Source of the DNA: Gammaproteobacteria bacterium
Lineage (GTDB): Bacteria > Pseudomonadota > Gammaproteobacteria > Steroidobacterales > Steroidobacteraceae
Reading direction: 5' to 3'
DNA length: 45,432 bases
Assembly: GCA_003132425.1 (NCBI GenBank)
Contig: PKXS01000050.1
Coordinates: 1-45,432 of the forward strand
Below, one piece after another: positions 8,983 to 17,347 of this stretch (position 1 is the stretch's first letter; every line of letters starts with the position of its first letter). Made by a program: the position numbers and the translations under genes. The notes beneath the pieces are model-generated. The model made no database searches. It was not told the DNA's origin and saw nothing but the letters and a program-made list of their open reading frames with translations.

Positions 8983-9944
8983 CCGACGCCTGGCGGCCGA
9001 CGGCGAGTCATCCAGCATTACAACTCCGTGCCACGCTGCTGGCGCGCGCTCGAGAGTTTTTTGCGCAGCGCCGGGTTCTCGAGGTGGAAACCCCCATCCT
9101 AAGCGCCGCCGCCGTCAGCGATCCGCAGGTCGAGTCCCTTACCACCGGCGTTGCCGGCATGGAGGGCCGGTTCTACCTGAGCACGTCCCCTGAACACCCC
9201 ATGAAACGCCTGCTGGCTGCGGGCAGCGGCGATATCTACCAGGTTTGCAAAGTATTTCGCGACGCTGAGCGTGGCCGCTGGCACAACCCTGAGTTCACCA
9301 TGATTGAATGGTATCGCCGCGGATTTGACGATGCCGCTCTGATGACGGAGGTCGAGGAGCTTGTTGCGAGATTGTTGGCGCCGCAACGCATCCTGGCTCG
9401 CGCCGAGCGCCTGACCTACGCGGCAGCGCTGCAGCGCCACGCCGGAATCGATGCCCACTCGGCCGGCGACGATGAACTCACCGCAGCGGTGGTCCGTCAT
9501 GGCGTCGCCTGCTGCGCCGATCTGGAGCGTGATGCCAAACTCGACCTTTTAATGGCCCTCGTCGCCGGACCGCAGCTGGGCCGCGGGAATCCGTGCTTCA
9601 TCTGCGACTATCCGGCCTCGCAGGCTTCCCTGGCGCGCCTCAAACCGGGGTCGCCGCCGGTGGCGGCGCGCTTCGAGCTGTACCTGGACGGTGTCGAGCT
9701 TGCGAACGGCTTTCATGAATTGAGCGATCCGGCGGAACAACGGCAACGATTCGCTCGCGATCTGGCGGTTCGGCGCGCGCGCGATCAGATCCAACCGCCG
9801 CTCGACGAGCACCTGCTGGCGGCACTCGAGGCCGGAGTGCCCGATTGCGCCGGGGTCGCGCTTGGCTTTGACCGGCTCGTCGCCATCGCATTGGGAGCGG
9901 CTCGGCTGTCCGATGCTATGGCATTCACCATCGAAAACGCGTGA
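8979..9944 (+). CDS. epmA: Elongation factor P beta-lysyltransferase EpmA
   Basis: EpmA (GenX/PoxA) is a lysyl-tRNA-synthetase paralogue without an anticodon-binding domain. It attaches beta-lysine to lysine 34 of EF-P, which relieves ribosome stalling at polyproline. The 321-residue protein is only the class II catalytic core: EVETPILSAAAVSDPQVESL (motif 1 region), FRDAERGRWHNPEFTMIEWYR (motif 2 region) and GVALGFDRLVAIALGA (motif 3). The true start is the ATG at 8979, overlapping the psd stop; the track's extension from 8721 is psd in another frame. efp itself converges on this gene 36 bases away. The partner aminomutase epmB is not in the window. Confidence 0.95.
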   Translation: MTDAWRPTASHPALQLRATLLARAREFFAQRRVLEVETPILSAAAVSDPQVESLTTGVAGMEGRFYLSTSPEHPMKRLLAAGSGDIYQVCKVFRDAERGRWHNPEFTMIEWYRRGFDDAALMTEVEELVARLLAPQRILARAERLTYAAALQRHAGIDAHSAGDDELTAAVVRHGVACCADLERDAKLDLLMALVAGPQLGRGNPCFICDYPASQASLARLKPGSPPVAARFELYLDGVELANGFHELSDPAEQRQRFARDLAVRRARDQIQPPLDEHLLAALEAGVPDCAGVALGFDRLVAIALGAARLSDAMAFTIENA

Positions 9945-9980
9945 TCGCGGCGCGCTAACCGCTAACCTTGAGCGCGAAAG

Positions 9981-10550
9981 CTAACCTTTGCCGCGCGAGA
10001 GATACTCGCCCGTACGGGTGTCGATGCGCAGTATTTCGCCCTCGTTGATGAACAGGGGGACACGCACCATGGCGCCGGTTTCCAGCTTCGCCGGTTTTGA
10101 GCCCCCGGTGGCGGTATCGCCGCGCACGCCCGGGTCGGTTTCGACCACTTTGAGTTCCATGTGGGCGGGTGGGGTCACCTGCAGCGGCACGCCGTTCCAT
10201 AGCGTGACGACGCAAATCGTGCCGTCCTTGAGCCACTGGGCGCCGTCGCCGACCGCGGCCTTCGAGGCCGTGAGCTGCTCGAAGGTTTCGGGTGCCATGA
10301 AGTGGAAAAAATCTCCATCGCTGTACAGGTACTGCATGTCCGTATCGATCACGTCGGCGCCTTCCACGGTGTCGCCGGACTTCCAGGTACGTTCGATGGT
10401 CCGCCCGGTTTTTAAGTTGCGCACTCGGACGCGATTGAATGCCTGCCCCTTGCCCGGCTTGACCATCTCATTCTCGACAATCGCGTAAGGGTCGCCGTCG
10501 ATCAGAATCTTGAGACCGGCCTTGAATTCGTTCGTGCTGTAGTTCGCCAT
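9981..10550 (-). CDS. efp: Elongation factor P
   Basis: EF-P binds between the ribosomal P and E sites and promotes peptide bond formation at consecutive prolines. The 189-residue protein has the expected three beta domains, and the loop KPGKGQAF places the modified residue at K34, the form used by the EpmA system rather than the arginine form. The ORF track extends this frame to 11027, but the ATG at 10550 gives the canonical N-terminus ([15 protein letters not shown]) and has GAGG seven bases upstream. Three copies of GCTAACC occur around its stop codon (9954-9986). It is convergent with epmA. Confidence 0.96.
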   Translation of the reverse strand: MANYSTNEFKAGLKILIDGDPYAIVENEMVKPGKGQAFNRVRVRNLKTGRTIERTWKSGDTVEGADVIDTDMQYLYSDGDFFHFMAPETFEQLTASKAAVGDGAQWLKDGTICVVTLWNGVPLQVTPPAHMELKVVETDPGVRGDTATGGSKPAKLETGAMVRVPLFINEGEILRIDTRTGEYLSRGKG

Positions 10551-10577
10551 CGAAGGCCTCGGACGTGAAGGGCGCGT

Positions 10578-10607
10578 ATCATAGCCGCAACTCGAGCCCC
10601 GAGCCAA
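10578..10607 (-). promoter_or_regulatory. Candidate sigma70 promoter of efp
   Basis: On the minus strand TTGGCT, an 18-base spacer and TATGAT resemble a sigma70 promoter. It would give a leader of about 20 bases that contains the GAGG ribosome-binding site. This is a sequence match only. Confidence 0.45.
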
Positions 10608-10704
10608 TTGGAGCGCCGATTCGTGGTTTCGGTTAGACACCCGTCCCAGAATCACTAAAATCAAGATGTTACACTTTGCACCCATTTTGCGAGGATTTTG
10701 ACCA

Positions 10705-12765
10705 GTGACCGAAACGGGGGCCGTTCCATTGATCGTCATGTCGAGGTCCCAAGACCACGTCGAGGCGATCAACAGCACGCTGCGCAAAGCCGGCCATCCA
10801 GTGCATTGCACTTGGTTGCCCGACGCCCGCGACTTGGGCGATGCACTGACGCAGCTCAACCCGCAAATGCTGGTCGCGTTCATCGACGAGCTCGAAGTCG
10901 ATCTGGCGTCGATCATGAGCGTCAAGGCGCAGAACGCCCCGGAGATGCCGGTGCTGGTGGTACGCGAAAAAATCGACGAAGCCGCGATCGCCGAAGCGAT
11001 GCGCCTCGGCGCGCAGGACGTTGTCACTCTGGCGAACCCCAGCCGTCTTCAATCGGTCGCTACCCGGGAGTTGCGAGCCCATCGCCTGGAACGCGCGCTG
11101 AGCACGACGCTCTCGTCGGCGCGCGAATACCGGGAACAGCTGCAGAATTTTCTCGAAGGATCGGCCGACGCCATCACGCACGTCCAGGAAGGCATCATCG
11201 TCGACGCGAATCGCGCATGGCTCGAGCTTTTCGGTTACTCCGGCGATGAAGCGCTCGCCGGCACTCCGCTGATGGATATGTTCGAGCAAGAAACTCACGC
11301 CGCACTGAAGGGGGCGCTGGTCGCTTGCCTGCAGGGAAAGTGGAGCGACCACGCGCTCAAAGTCCAGGCGCTGCTCTCGGACGGCTCCAATTTGGCGCTT
11401 GAACTGCATCTGACAAAGGCCGACTACGAAAATGAGCCGGCCATCCGCATCGCCGTTCCGGCGCGGCATAAGCATGATCGCGACCTGGAGGCGCAGCTCG
11501 CGGATGCCGTCAAGAACGATGCTTCCACGCGCTTTTTGCAGCAGCGGTATCTGATTGCGGCGGTGCGCGAACGCTGTGCCCTCGCCATGAAGGGAGGTGT
11601 GCGCCAGTTCGCCCACATCAAGCCGGACCACTTCGTCGAGGTTCAAAACGTCATCGGCGTGCTCGCCAGTGAAGAGTTCATGGCGCAGCTCGCGCAGCTG
11701 CTGCGCGCGCAACTGACGTCCGGCGACATCTGCGGCAGATTCGGCGGCAACGGCTTTTTGGTCTTGCTCGAACGCGGCACCGCGCGCGACGTAGAGACCT
11801 GGGCGGACAATGTCGTCATGCGGGTGAACGAGCATGTGTTCGCCGTCGACGACAAGACCATATCCTGCACCGTGACCGTCGGTTTGGGCCTGCTGCCTGC
11901 GGCCAACGTGGACGTTGCGGCCGCCGTGTCCGACGCAATCAGCGCAACCCGCCGCGGGCGCGAATTGGGCGGCAATCAGATGTACGCGATCGACAAAGCA
12001 GACACCGACACTCGCGTGCAAGCCTACGACAAGATATGGGTAAAGCACATCAAGAGCGCTCTGATGGAGAATCGCTTCCGGCTCGTACAGCAGCCGATCG
12101 CGAGCCTGCTCGGTGAAGACAAGGGCATGTTCGACGTGCTGGTGCGCATGCTCGATGAACAAGGAACGGAGGTTCTTCCGGCGGAGTTCATCGCGGCCGC
12201 CGAGCGCAATGACCTGATGAAGAACATCGATCGTTGGGTGATCGGCGCGTCGATGTCATTTTGCGCGAACCGCAAGTCATCCTGCATTTTCGTGCGCGTG
12301 TCGAAAGACACCATACTCGACAAGAGTTTGGTCTCGTGGCTCGAAACGCAGCTGAAATCGCTGAACATCGAAGCGAAGCGCCTGTGTATTCAAGTGACGG
12401 AGGAAATGGCGACGCAATATATCCGGCAGACCAAGGAGCTCGCCGCTGGCTTGCGCAAGCTCGGATTCCGCTTTGCGCTGGAACACTTCGGCACCGGCCG
12501 CGACCCGCTCAAATTGCTCGCCGATATCGACATGAATTTCATCAAGATCGACGGCTCCCTGATGCAGGGGCTGTCGACGAACCAGCTGCAGCAGCAGCGC
12601 GTGAAAGGATTGGTCGAGGCTGCGAAGCGCAGGGGCGCCGAGACGGTGGCGGAACGCGTTGAAGACGCCAATACCATGGCTGTGCTCTGGCAGCTCGGCA
12701 TCGAATTCATCCAAGGCTACTTCGTGAATGCGCCGGAGGATGTGACCATGTCGGGCGAACGCTAG
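10705..12765 (+). CDS. FimX-like REC-PAS-GGDEF-EAL protein with degenerate catalytic motifs
   Basis: The domain order is a receiver-like region (about 1-125), PAS (about 140-255), GGDEF (about 270-430) and EAL (about 440-686). This is the architecture of FimX, a c-di-GMP sensor for type IV pilus assembly and twitching. The cyclase motif reads FGGNGF (about 346-351) instead of GGDEF. The phosphodiesterase motif reads DVL (about 477-479) instead of EAL, and the later metal-binding DDFG block is LEHFGTG. So neither cyclase nor phosphodiesterase activity is expected, and c-di-GMP binding is the likely role. The receiver region lacks a clear phospho-acceptor block. The start is GTG with GAGG ten bases upstream. 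It is divergent from efp across about 154 bases. FimX identity is inferred from architecture, not proven orthology. Confidence 0.8.
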   Translation: MTETGAVPLIVMSRSQDHVEAINSTLRKAGHPVHCTWLPDARDLGDALTQLNPQMLVAFIDELEVDLASIMSVKAQNAPEMPVLVVREKIDEAAIAEAMRLGAQDVVTLANPSRLQSVATRELRAHRLERALSTTLSSAREYREQLQNFLEGSADAITHVQEGIIVDANRAWLELFGYSGDEALAGTPLMDMFEQETHAALKGALVACLQGKWSDHALKVQALLSDGSNLALELHLTKADYENEPAIRIAVPARHKHDRDLEAQLADAVKNDASTRFLQQRYLIAAVRERCALAMKGGVRQFAHIKPDHFVEVQNVIGVLASEEFMAQLAQLLRAQLTSGDICGRFGGNGFLVLLERGTARDVETWADNVVMRVNEHVFAVDDKTISCTVTVGLGLLPAANVDVAAAVSDAISATRRGRELGGNQMYAIDKADTDTRVQAYDKIWVKHIKSALMENRFRLVQQPIASLLGEDKGMFDVLVRMLDEQGTEVLPAEFIAAAERNDLMKNIDRWVIGASMSFCANRKSSCIFVRVSKDTILDKSLVSWLETQLKSLNIEAKRLCIQVTEEMATQYIRQTKELAAGLRKLGFRFALEHFGTGRDPLKLLADIDMNFIKIDGSLMQGLSTNQLQQQRVKGLVEAAKRRGAETVAERVEDANTMAVLWQLGIEFIQGYFVNAPEDVTMSGER

Positions 12766-12789
12766 GCGCAGCCGACCGCCGCGCATAGC

Positions 12790-15042
12790 TTACTCAGGCG
12801 ATGCCTCCAGCCGATCGATCTGCTTGTAAGCGCGGGAAAATCTCTGCCGGCGCTGGCCCTTTTTGTCTTGGAACTGTCTGAGCTCCTCGTATTTCAACTT
12901 CATCGGTGCGCTGTTGCCGCTATAGACGGTCAGCAGCTCTCCCGGGGCCACGACGGCCATCGCCACCAAGTACTCGTCGCGGTCCGCGGATTTCTTGCCG
13001 GGAATTCCATAGAGGTTTTGGCCCTTGCCCGCGCTCATCTCCTCGATTTGCGCCGTCGGTAATGCCAGCACTTCGCCGTCGTTGTTGACGAACACTGCCA
13101 TCGCCTCCGGGTTGGCGATCGGTTGTGCCGGCAATACCCGCGCGTTCTCGGGAACCTTCAGCACCGACTTGCCCTTTTTGTTGCGGGCATACAGCTCGCG
13201 CAATTTCACCGCGAAGCCGTAGCCGGCATCGCTCGCCAGCAGCCACGTATCGTCGGGTTCGCCGATCAATACCGCGGCAAAGGTGGCGCCGTCAGGGGGA
13301 TCGACGGTGCCGGACAAAGGTTCGCCATAGCCGCGCGCCGCGGGGAGTTGATGGGCATCCAGGCTGTACGCCCGCCCCGTCGAATCGATGAATACGGCTT
13401 GCTGCAAATTGCGGCCCTTGGCCGCGGCCTGAAACTCGTCGCCCGATTTGTAGCTCAAGGCTCGCGCGTCGATGTCATGCCCCTTGGCGGCTCGCACCCA
13501 TCCCAAGCGCGACAGCACGACGGTGGCAGGCTCGCTGGTCAAGAGCTCGGCCTCCGATATGGCTTGCGCGGCCTCGCGCTCCACCAAGCGAGTACGCCGC
13601 TCATCGCCGTACTCTTCCGCATCGCTCAGCAATTCATCGCGCACCAGCTTGGTGAGTCTTGCCTTGCTTTTCAGTATTCGGTTGATGTCGTCGCGCTCGT
13701 CGCTCAGTTCCTTCTGCTCCGCCTTGATTTGCATCTCTTCGAGGCGCGCCAGGTGACGCAACTTGGTCTCGAGGATGGCCTCGGCTTGCTCATCGGAAAG
13801 CGTAAAGCGCTTGATCAGCACGGGCTTCGGCTGCTCCTCGGTGCGCACGATTCGGATCACTTCGTCCAGATTCAAGTACGCGATAGCCAAGCCGTCGAGG
13901 ATGTGCAGCCGCGCACTGACCCTGCTCAAGCGGTAACTCAGCCGGCGGCTCACCGTGGATTTGCGAAACTGCAGCCACTCCAACAGCAGTTCTTTGAGTC
14001 CCATGACCCGCGGCCGCCCATCCAAACCGATGACGTTGAGATTCACCCGGTAATTGCGCTCAAGATCGGTAGTCGCGAACAAATGCGCCATTAGCGCCTG
14101 GGTGTCGATTCGGTTGGATTTCGGCACGATCACCAGCCGGGTGGGCTTCTCGTGGTCCGATTCGTCGCGTAAGTCTTCGACCATCGGCAGCTTTTTCTGC
14201 CGCATCTGATTCGCGATTTGCTCGAGCACTTTGCTGCCGGACACCTGAAACGGCAGCGCTTCGATCACTATCTCGCCGTCTTCGATTTCGTAGGTGGCGC
14301 GCGCCTTGAAGCTGCCGGCGCCGGTCTCGTACATCTGCACCAATTCGTCGCGTGGCGACACTATCTCGGCGCCGGTTGGCAAGTCCGGACCTTTGATATG
14401 CGCCATGATCTTGCGCGTACTCAAATCCGGGTCGTCCAGCAAAGCCACACAAGCCTTGACCGCTTCGCGCAAATTGTGCGGCGGAATGTCGGTGGCCATG
14501 CCGACCGCGATCCCTGAGCCGCCGTTGAGCAGCAGATTCGGCACTCGCGCGGGCAGCATCGTCGGCTCCTCCAACGAGCCGTCGAAATTCGCAGCCCAAT
14601 CCACCGTGCTGGATCCGAGCTCCTGCAACAGCAGCGCTGCATAGCGCGTCAATCGCGATTCGGTGTAACGCATCGCGGCAAAGGACTTCGGATCGTCCGT
14701 CGAACCCCAGTTTCCCTGGCCGTCGACGATCGGGTAGCGGTAGGCAAAGTCCTGCGCCATGTGGACCATGGCCTCGTAACACGCCGAATCGCCGTGGGGA
14801 TGAAATTTGCCGATGACATCGCCCACGGTCCGCGCCGATTTCTTGTGCTTGGCGCCGGCCGCCAAGCCGAGTTCGCTCATGGCGTAGACTATTCGCCGCT
14901 GCACGGGCTTGAGCCCGTCCCCGATGTGCGGCAGCGCCCGGTCAAGGATCACGTACATGGAGTAGTCCAGGTAGGCGCGCTCCGCGAACGACTTGAGCGG
15001 CTCCCTCTCGATCCCTTCGAAATTGAGTTCTTGATCTTTCAT
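12790..15042 (-). CDS. parC: DNA topoisomerase IV subunit A
   Basis: ParC is the DNA-breaking and rejoining subunit of topoisomerase IV, which decatenates daughter chromosomes. The 750-residue length fits ParC rather than GyrA, which is longer. The active-site tyrosine is Y126 in [11 protein letters not shown]. The quinolone-resistance region reads [12 protein letters not shown], with the serine (S86) and glutamate (E90) of the sensitive form. The C-terminal beta-pinwheel region is shorter than in GyrA. The start is 18 bases after the parE stop, so the pair should be one transcription unit in the order parE-parC. Confidence 0.95.
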   Translation of the reverse strand: MKDQELNFEGIEREPLKSFAERAYLDYSMYVILDRALPHIGDGLKPVQRRIVYAMSELGLAAGAKHKKSARTVGDVIGKFHPHGDSACYEAMVHMAQDFAYRYPIVDGQGNWGSTDDPKSFAAMRYTESRLTRYAALLLQELGSSTVDWAANFDGSLEEPTMLPARVPNLLLNGGSGIAVGMATDIPPHNLREAVKACVALLDDPDLSTRKIMAHIKGPDLPTGAEIVSPRDELVQMYETGAGSFKARATYEIEDGEIVIEALPFQVSGSKVLEQIANQMRQKKLPMVEDLRDESDHEKPTRLVIVPKSNRIDTQALMAHLFATTDLERNYRVNLNVIGLDGRPRVMGLKELLLEWLQFRKSTVSRRLSYRLSRVSARLHILDGLAIAYLNLDEVIRIVRTEEQPKPVLIKRFTLSDEQAEAILETKLRHLARLEEMQIKAEQKELSDERDDINRILKSKARLTKLVRDELLSDAEEYGDERRTRLVEREAAQAISEAELLTSEPATVVLSRLGWVRAAKGHDIDARALSYKSGDEFQAAAKGRNLQQAVFIDSTGRAYSLDAHQLPAARGYGEPLSGTVDPPDGATFAAVLIGEPDDTWLLASDAGYGFAVKLRELYARNKKGKSVLKVPENARVLPAQPIANPEAMAVFVNNDGEVLALPTAQIEEMSAGKGQNLYGIPGKKSADRDEYLVAMAVVAPGELLTVYSGNSAPMKLKYEELRQFQDKKGQRRQRFSRAYKQIDRLEASPE

Positions 15043-15060
15043 GACGTTCGCGACCCGGAT

Positions 15061-16947
15061 TTAGACGCGGGCCAAGTTGCCCTTGCTCTCGAGCCACTCG
15101 CGCCGATCGCTCGCGCGCTTCTTGGCGAGCAGCATGTCCAGCATGGAGTCCGGGCTGTCCTTCGCGTCGATGGTCATCTGCACCAGCCGCCGCGTCTGCG
15201 GAGCCATGGTGGTTTCGCGCAACTGCGAGGGGCTCATTTCGCCGAGCCCCTTGAAGCGCGTCACGATGGGCTTGGATCGCGGATTCTCGGCGGCGATGCG
15301 AGCCAGGGCCTTTTCACGCTCCGCCTCGTCCAGCGCGTACACCACCTGCTTGCCGGCATCGATCCTGAACAAGGGCGGCATGCAGACGTACACGTGTCCG
15401 GCGAGCACCAGCGGCCGATAGTGGCGCAGAAAAAGCGCGCACAGCAACGTAGCGATATGCTGCCCGTCGCTATCGGCATCCGCGAGTATGCAGATCTTGT
15501 GATATCGCAAGCTCGATAGATCGGCCGCCGCCGGGTCTACGCCGATGGCGATGCTGATATCGTGCACTTCTTGAGATTGCAGTACTTCGCCGGCGTCCGC
15601 TTCCCAGGTGTTCAATATCTTGCCGCGCAGCGGCATGATGGCCTGCGTCGTGCGGTCGCGCGCCTGCTTGGCGGAACCGCCGGCGGAATCGCCCTCAACG
15701 AGGAATAATTCGCCGCGCGCCGGATCTTGAGTGACGCAATCGGCGAGCTTGCCCGGTAGTGCGGGACCGGCGATGACGCGCTTGCGGGCGACCTGCTGGC
15801 TGTCTTTGAACCGCTGCTGCGCGTTGGCTACGCCCAGCATGGCTATTTTCTCGCCCTGATCCGGATGTTGATTGAGCCACAGCGCAAGCGCATCCTTGAT
15901 GACGCCCTGCACGATGCCCGCCGACTCGCGCGAGGAGAGTCTCTCCTTGGTCTGGCCGGCGAACTGCGGCTCGCGCATCTTCATGGACAGCACGAAACTC
16001 ACCCCGTCCCAAACGTCTTCGGGCACCAGCTTCAGCCCCCGGGGCACGAGATTGCGAAATTCGCAGAACTCGCGCACGGCATCGGCGGCACCGGCGCGCA
16101 GCCCGTTGACATGCGTGCCGCCTTCCACGGTCGGAATCAGATTGACATAGCTCTCGGTGACGCCGCGCTCGGACTCCAGCACCCAGGCGAACGCCCAATC
16201 GAGAGTGCCGCCGTCGATGTCGCGCTTACCGTAAAAGGTTTCGGCCGGCAGCCATTCGCCCTTGCCGAGTTCCTCCGCCAGATATTCATGCAAGCCGCCG
16301 GTGTAAAACCATTCATCGTGTTCGCCGGTGAATTCGTTGTCGAGCGTTAACCGCAGCTGGGGACACAGGACCGCCTTGGCCCGGAGCACCTGCTTCAGTT
16401 TCGGGATTGCGAACTTGTCCGTGTCGAAATATTGCGGGTCGGGCCAAAAGCGCAGTGTCGTGCCGGTCTTCGACTTCGCTACCTCGCCGACGACTTCGAG
16501 CTTCGACACCCGCCGGCCGCTCGCGAAGCTTAGGTTGTATTCCTTGCCGCCGCGGCGCACCCAGCACTCCAGATGCTTGGATAACGCATTGACGACGGAT
16601 ACGCCGACGCCGTGCAGCCCGCCCGAGTGCTGATAGGTCTTATCGTTGAATTTTCCGCCCGCATGCAGGCGCGACAAGATCAATTCAACGCCGCTGATCT
16701 TCTCCTTTGGATGGATGTCGACGGGCATGCCGCGCCCGTCGTCCTCGACTTGCAGGGATCCATCCTTGAACACGGTGACCTGAATGTTCTCGCAATGACC
16801 GGCGAGCGCTTCGTCGACGCTGTTGTCGACGACTTCGTGCGCCAGATAATTCGGCCGCGTGGTGTCGGTATACATGCCGGGCCGGCGGCGAACCGGGTCC
16901 AAGCCGCTCAATACCTCGATGTCGGATGCCGTGTAGGACGATGCCAT
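15061..16947 (-). CDS. parE: DNA topoisomerase IV subunit B
   Basis: ParE is the ATPase subunit of topoisomerase IV. The 628 residues match the usual length (E. coli about 630; GyrB is longer because of an insert). Visible are the GHKL ATPase motifs (EVVDNSVDEALAG, DDGRGMPVD, GGLHGVGVSVVNALS), the transducer domain and the TOPRIM motifs LVEGDSAGG and ILADADSDGQHI. The ATG at 16947 is preceded by AGAGGT at good spacing. It is co-transcribed with parC. Direct adjacency to parC argues for ParE over GyrB. Confidence 0.95.
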   Translation of the reverse strand: MASSYTASDIEVLSGLDPVRRRPGMYTDTTRPNYLAHEVVDNSVDEALAGHCENIQVTVFKDGSLQVEDDGRGMPVDIHPKEKISGVELILSRLHAGGKFNDKTYQHSGGLHGVGVSVVNALSKHLECWVRRGGKEYNLSFASGRRVSKLEVVGEVAKSKTGTTLRFWPDPQYFDTDKFAIPKLKQVLRAKAVLCPQLRLTLDNEFTGEHDEWFYTGGLHEYLAEELGKGEWLPAETFYGKRDIDGGTLDWAFAWVLESERGVTESYVNLIPTVEGGTHVNGLRAGAADAVREFCEFRNLVPRGLKLVPEDVWDGVSFVLSMKMREPQFAGQTKERLSSRESAGIVQGVIKDALALWLNQHPDQGEKIAMLGVANAQQRFKDSQQVARKRVIAGPALPGKLADCVTQDPARGELFLVEGDSAGGSAKQARDRTTQAIMPLRGKILNTWEADAGEVLQSQEVHDISIAIGVDPAAADLSSLRYHKICILADADSDGQHIATLLCALFLRHYRPLVLAGHVYVCMPPLFRIDAGKQVVYALDEAEREKALARIAAENPRSKPIVTRFKGLGEMSPSQLRETTMAPQTRRLVQMTIDAKDSPDSMLDMLLAKKRASDRREWLESKGNLARV

Positions 16948-17041
16948 CGATTACCTCTTTAGAAGGCGCCGGAGTCTAGCATGCGAATCCGCGGCCAATC
17001 AGCTGGCGGCGATCGGGGTATTCGGCTATCTTCCTGCAATC

Positions 17042-17308
17042 ATGGGAATCGCAAACTCTCAAAATCTGGTTCGCACCGTTCCGCAGCTGCCCCGCCCTTT
17101 CGGCATCCGAGTGCGCTTGCGGCCCGGAGACCCGTTCGCGAAGCTGCTCGGCGCCGATTGGCAAAAAACGCATTGGTACTTTACCGCCGCGGAGCGCGAC
17201 GGTGTACTGGAGGACATGTCGCGAAAGCACGAATATTCGCGCATCGGCGATCGGCCGGCATTGGTGTTCGAGAAGGTGGAAAAGCTCGCCGAGAGTCGCG
17301 GGCTCTAG
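17042..17308 (+). CDS. Small conserved protein of unknown function (88 aa)
   Basis: The translation looks like a real soluble domain: a basic first half (PRPFGIRVRLRPGDPFAKLLGADW), an aromatic centre (THWYFTAAERDGVLEDM) and a tail ending in a charged helix. I recall similar small unannotated proteins with an LRPGDPF...LLG...HWY pattern in gammaproteobacteria, but I cannot confirm this without a search. There is no signal peptide, membrane segment or cysteine. The ATG at 17042 lacks a convincing Shine-Dalgarno sequence. It is divergent from parE (94 bases) and convergent with the patatin gene. The function is unknown. Confidence 0.6.
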   Translation: MGIANSQNLVRTVPQLPRPFGIRVRLRPGDPFAKLLGADWQKTHWYFTAAERDGVLEDMSRKHEYSRIGDRPALVFEKVEKLAESRGL

Positions 17309-17347
17309 ACTAAGACTGCGGCGTTGCGCCGCTTGCCCGCTCTGCGC

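Noticed and set aside
10633-10661. Possible promoter TTAGAC-17-TAAAAT before the FimX-like gene
   Set aside because: The -35 matches the consensus at only two positions, so I do not list it as a feature.
10551-11027. N-terminal extension of efp in the ORF track (348 aa)
   Set aside because: EF-P is about 189 residues, and the ATG at 10550 with its ribosome-binding site gives the canonical N-terminus; the extension overlaps the divergent gene.
10669-12162. 497-aa minus-strand ORF
   Set aside because: It is antisense to the FimX-like gene, whose four domains are evident on the plus strand.
10705-12765. Active diguanylate cyclase or phosphodiesterase
   Set aside because: GGNGF and DVL replace the catalytic motifs, so enzymatic activity is not supported.
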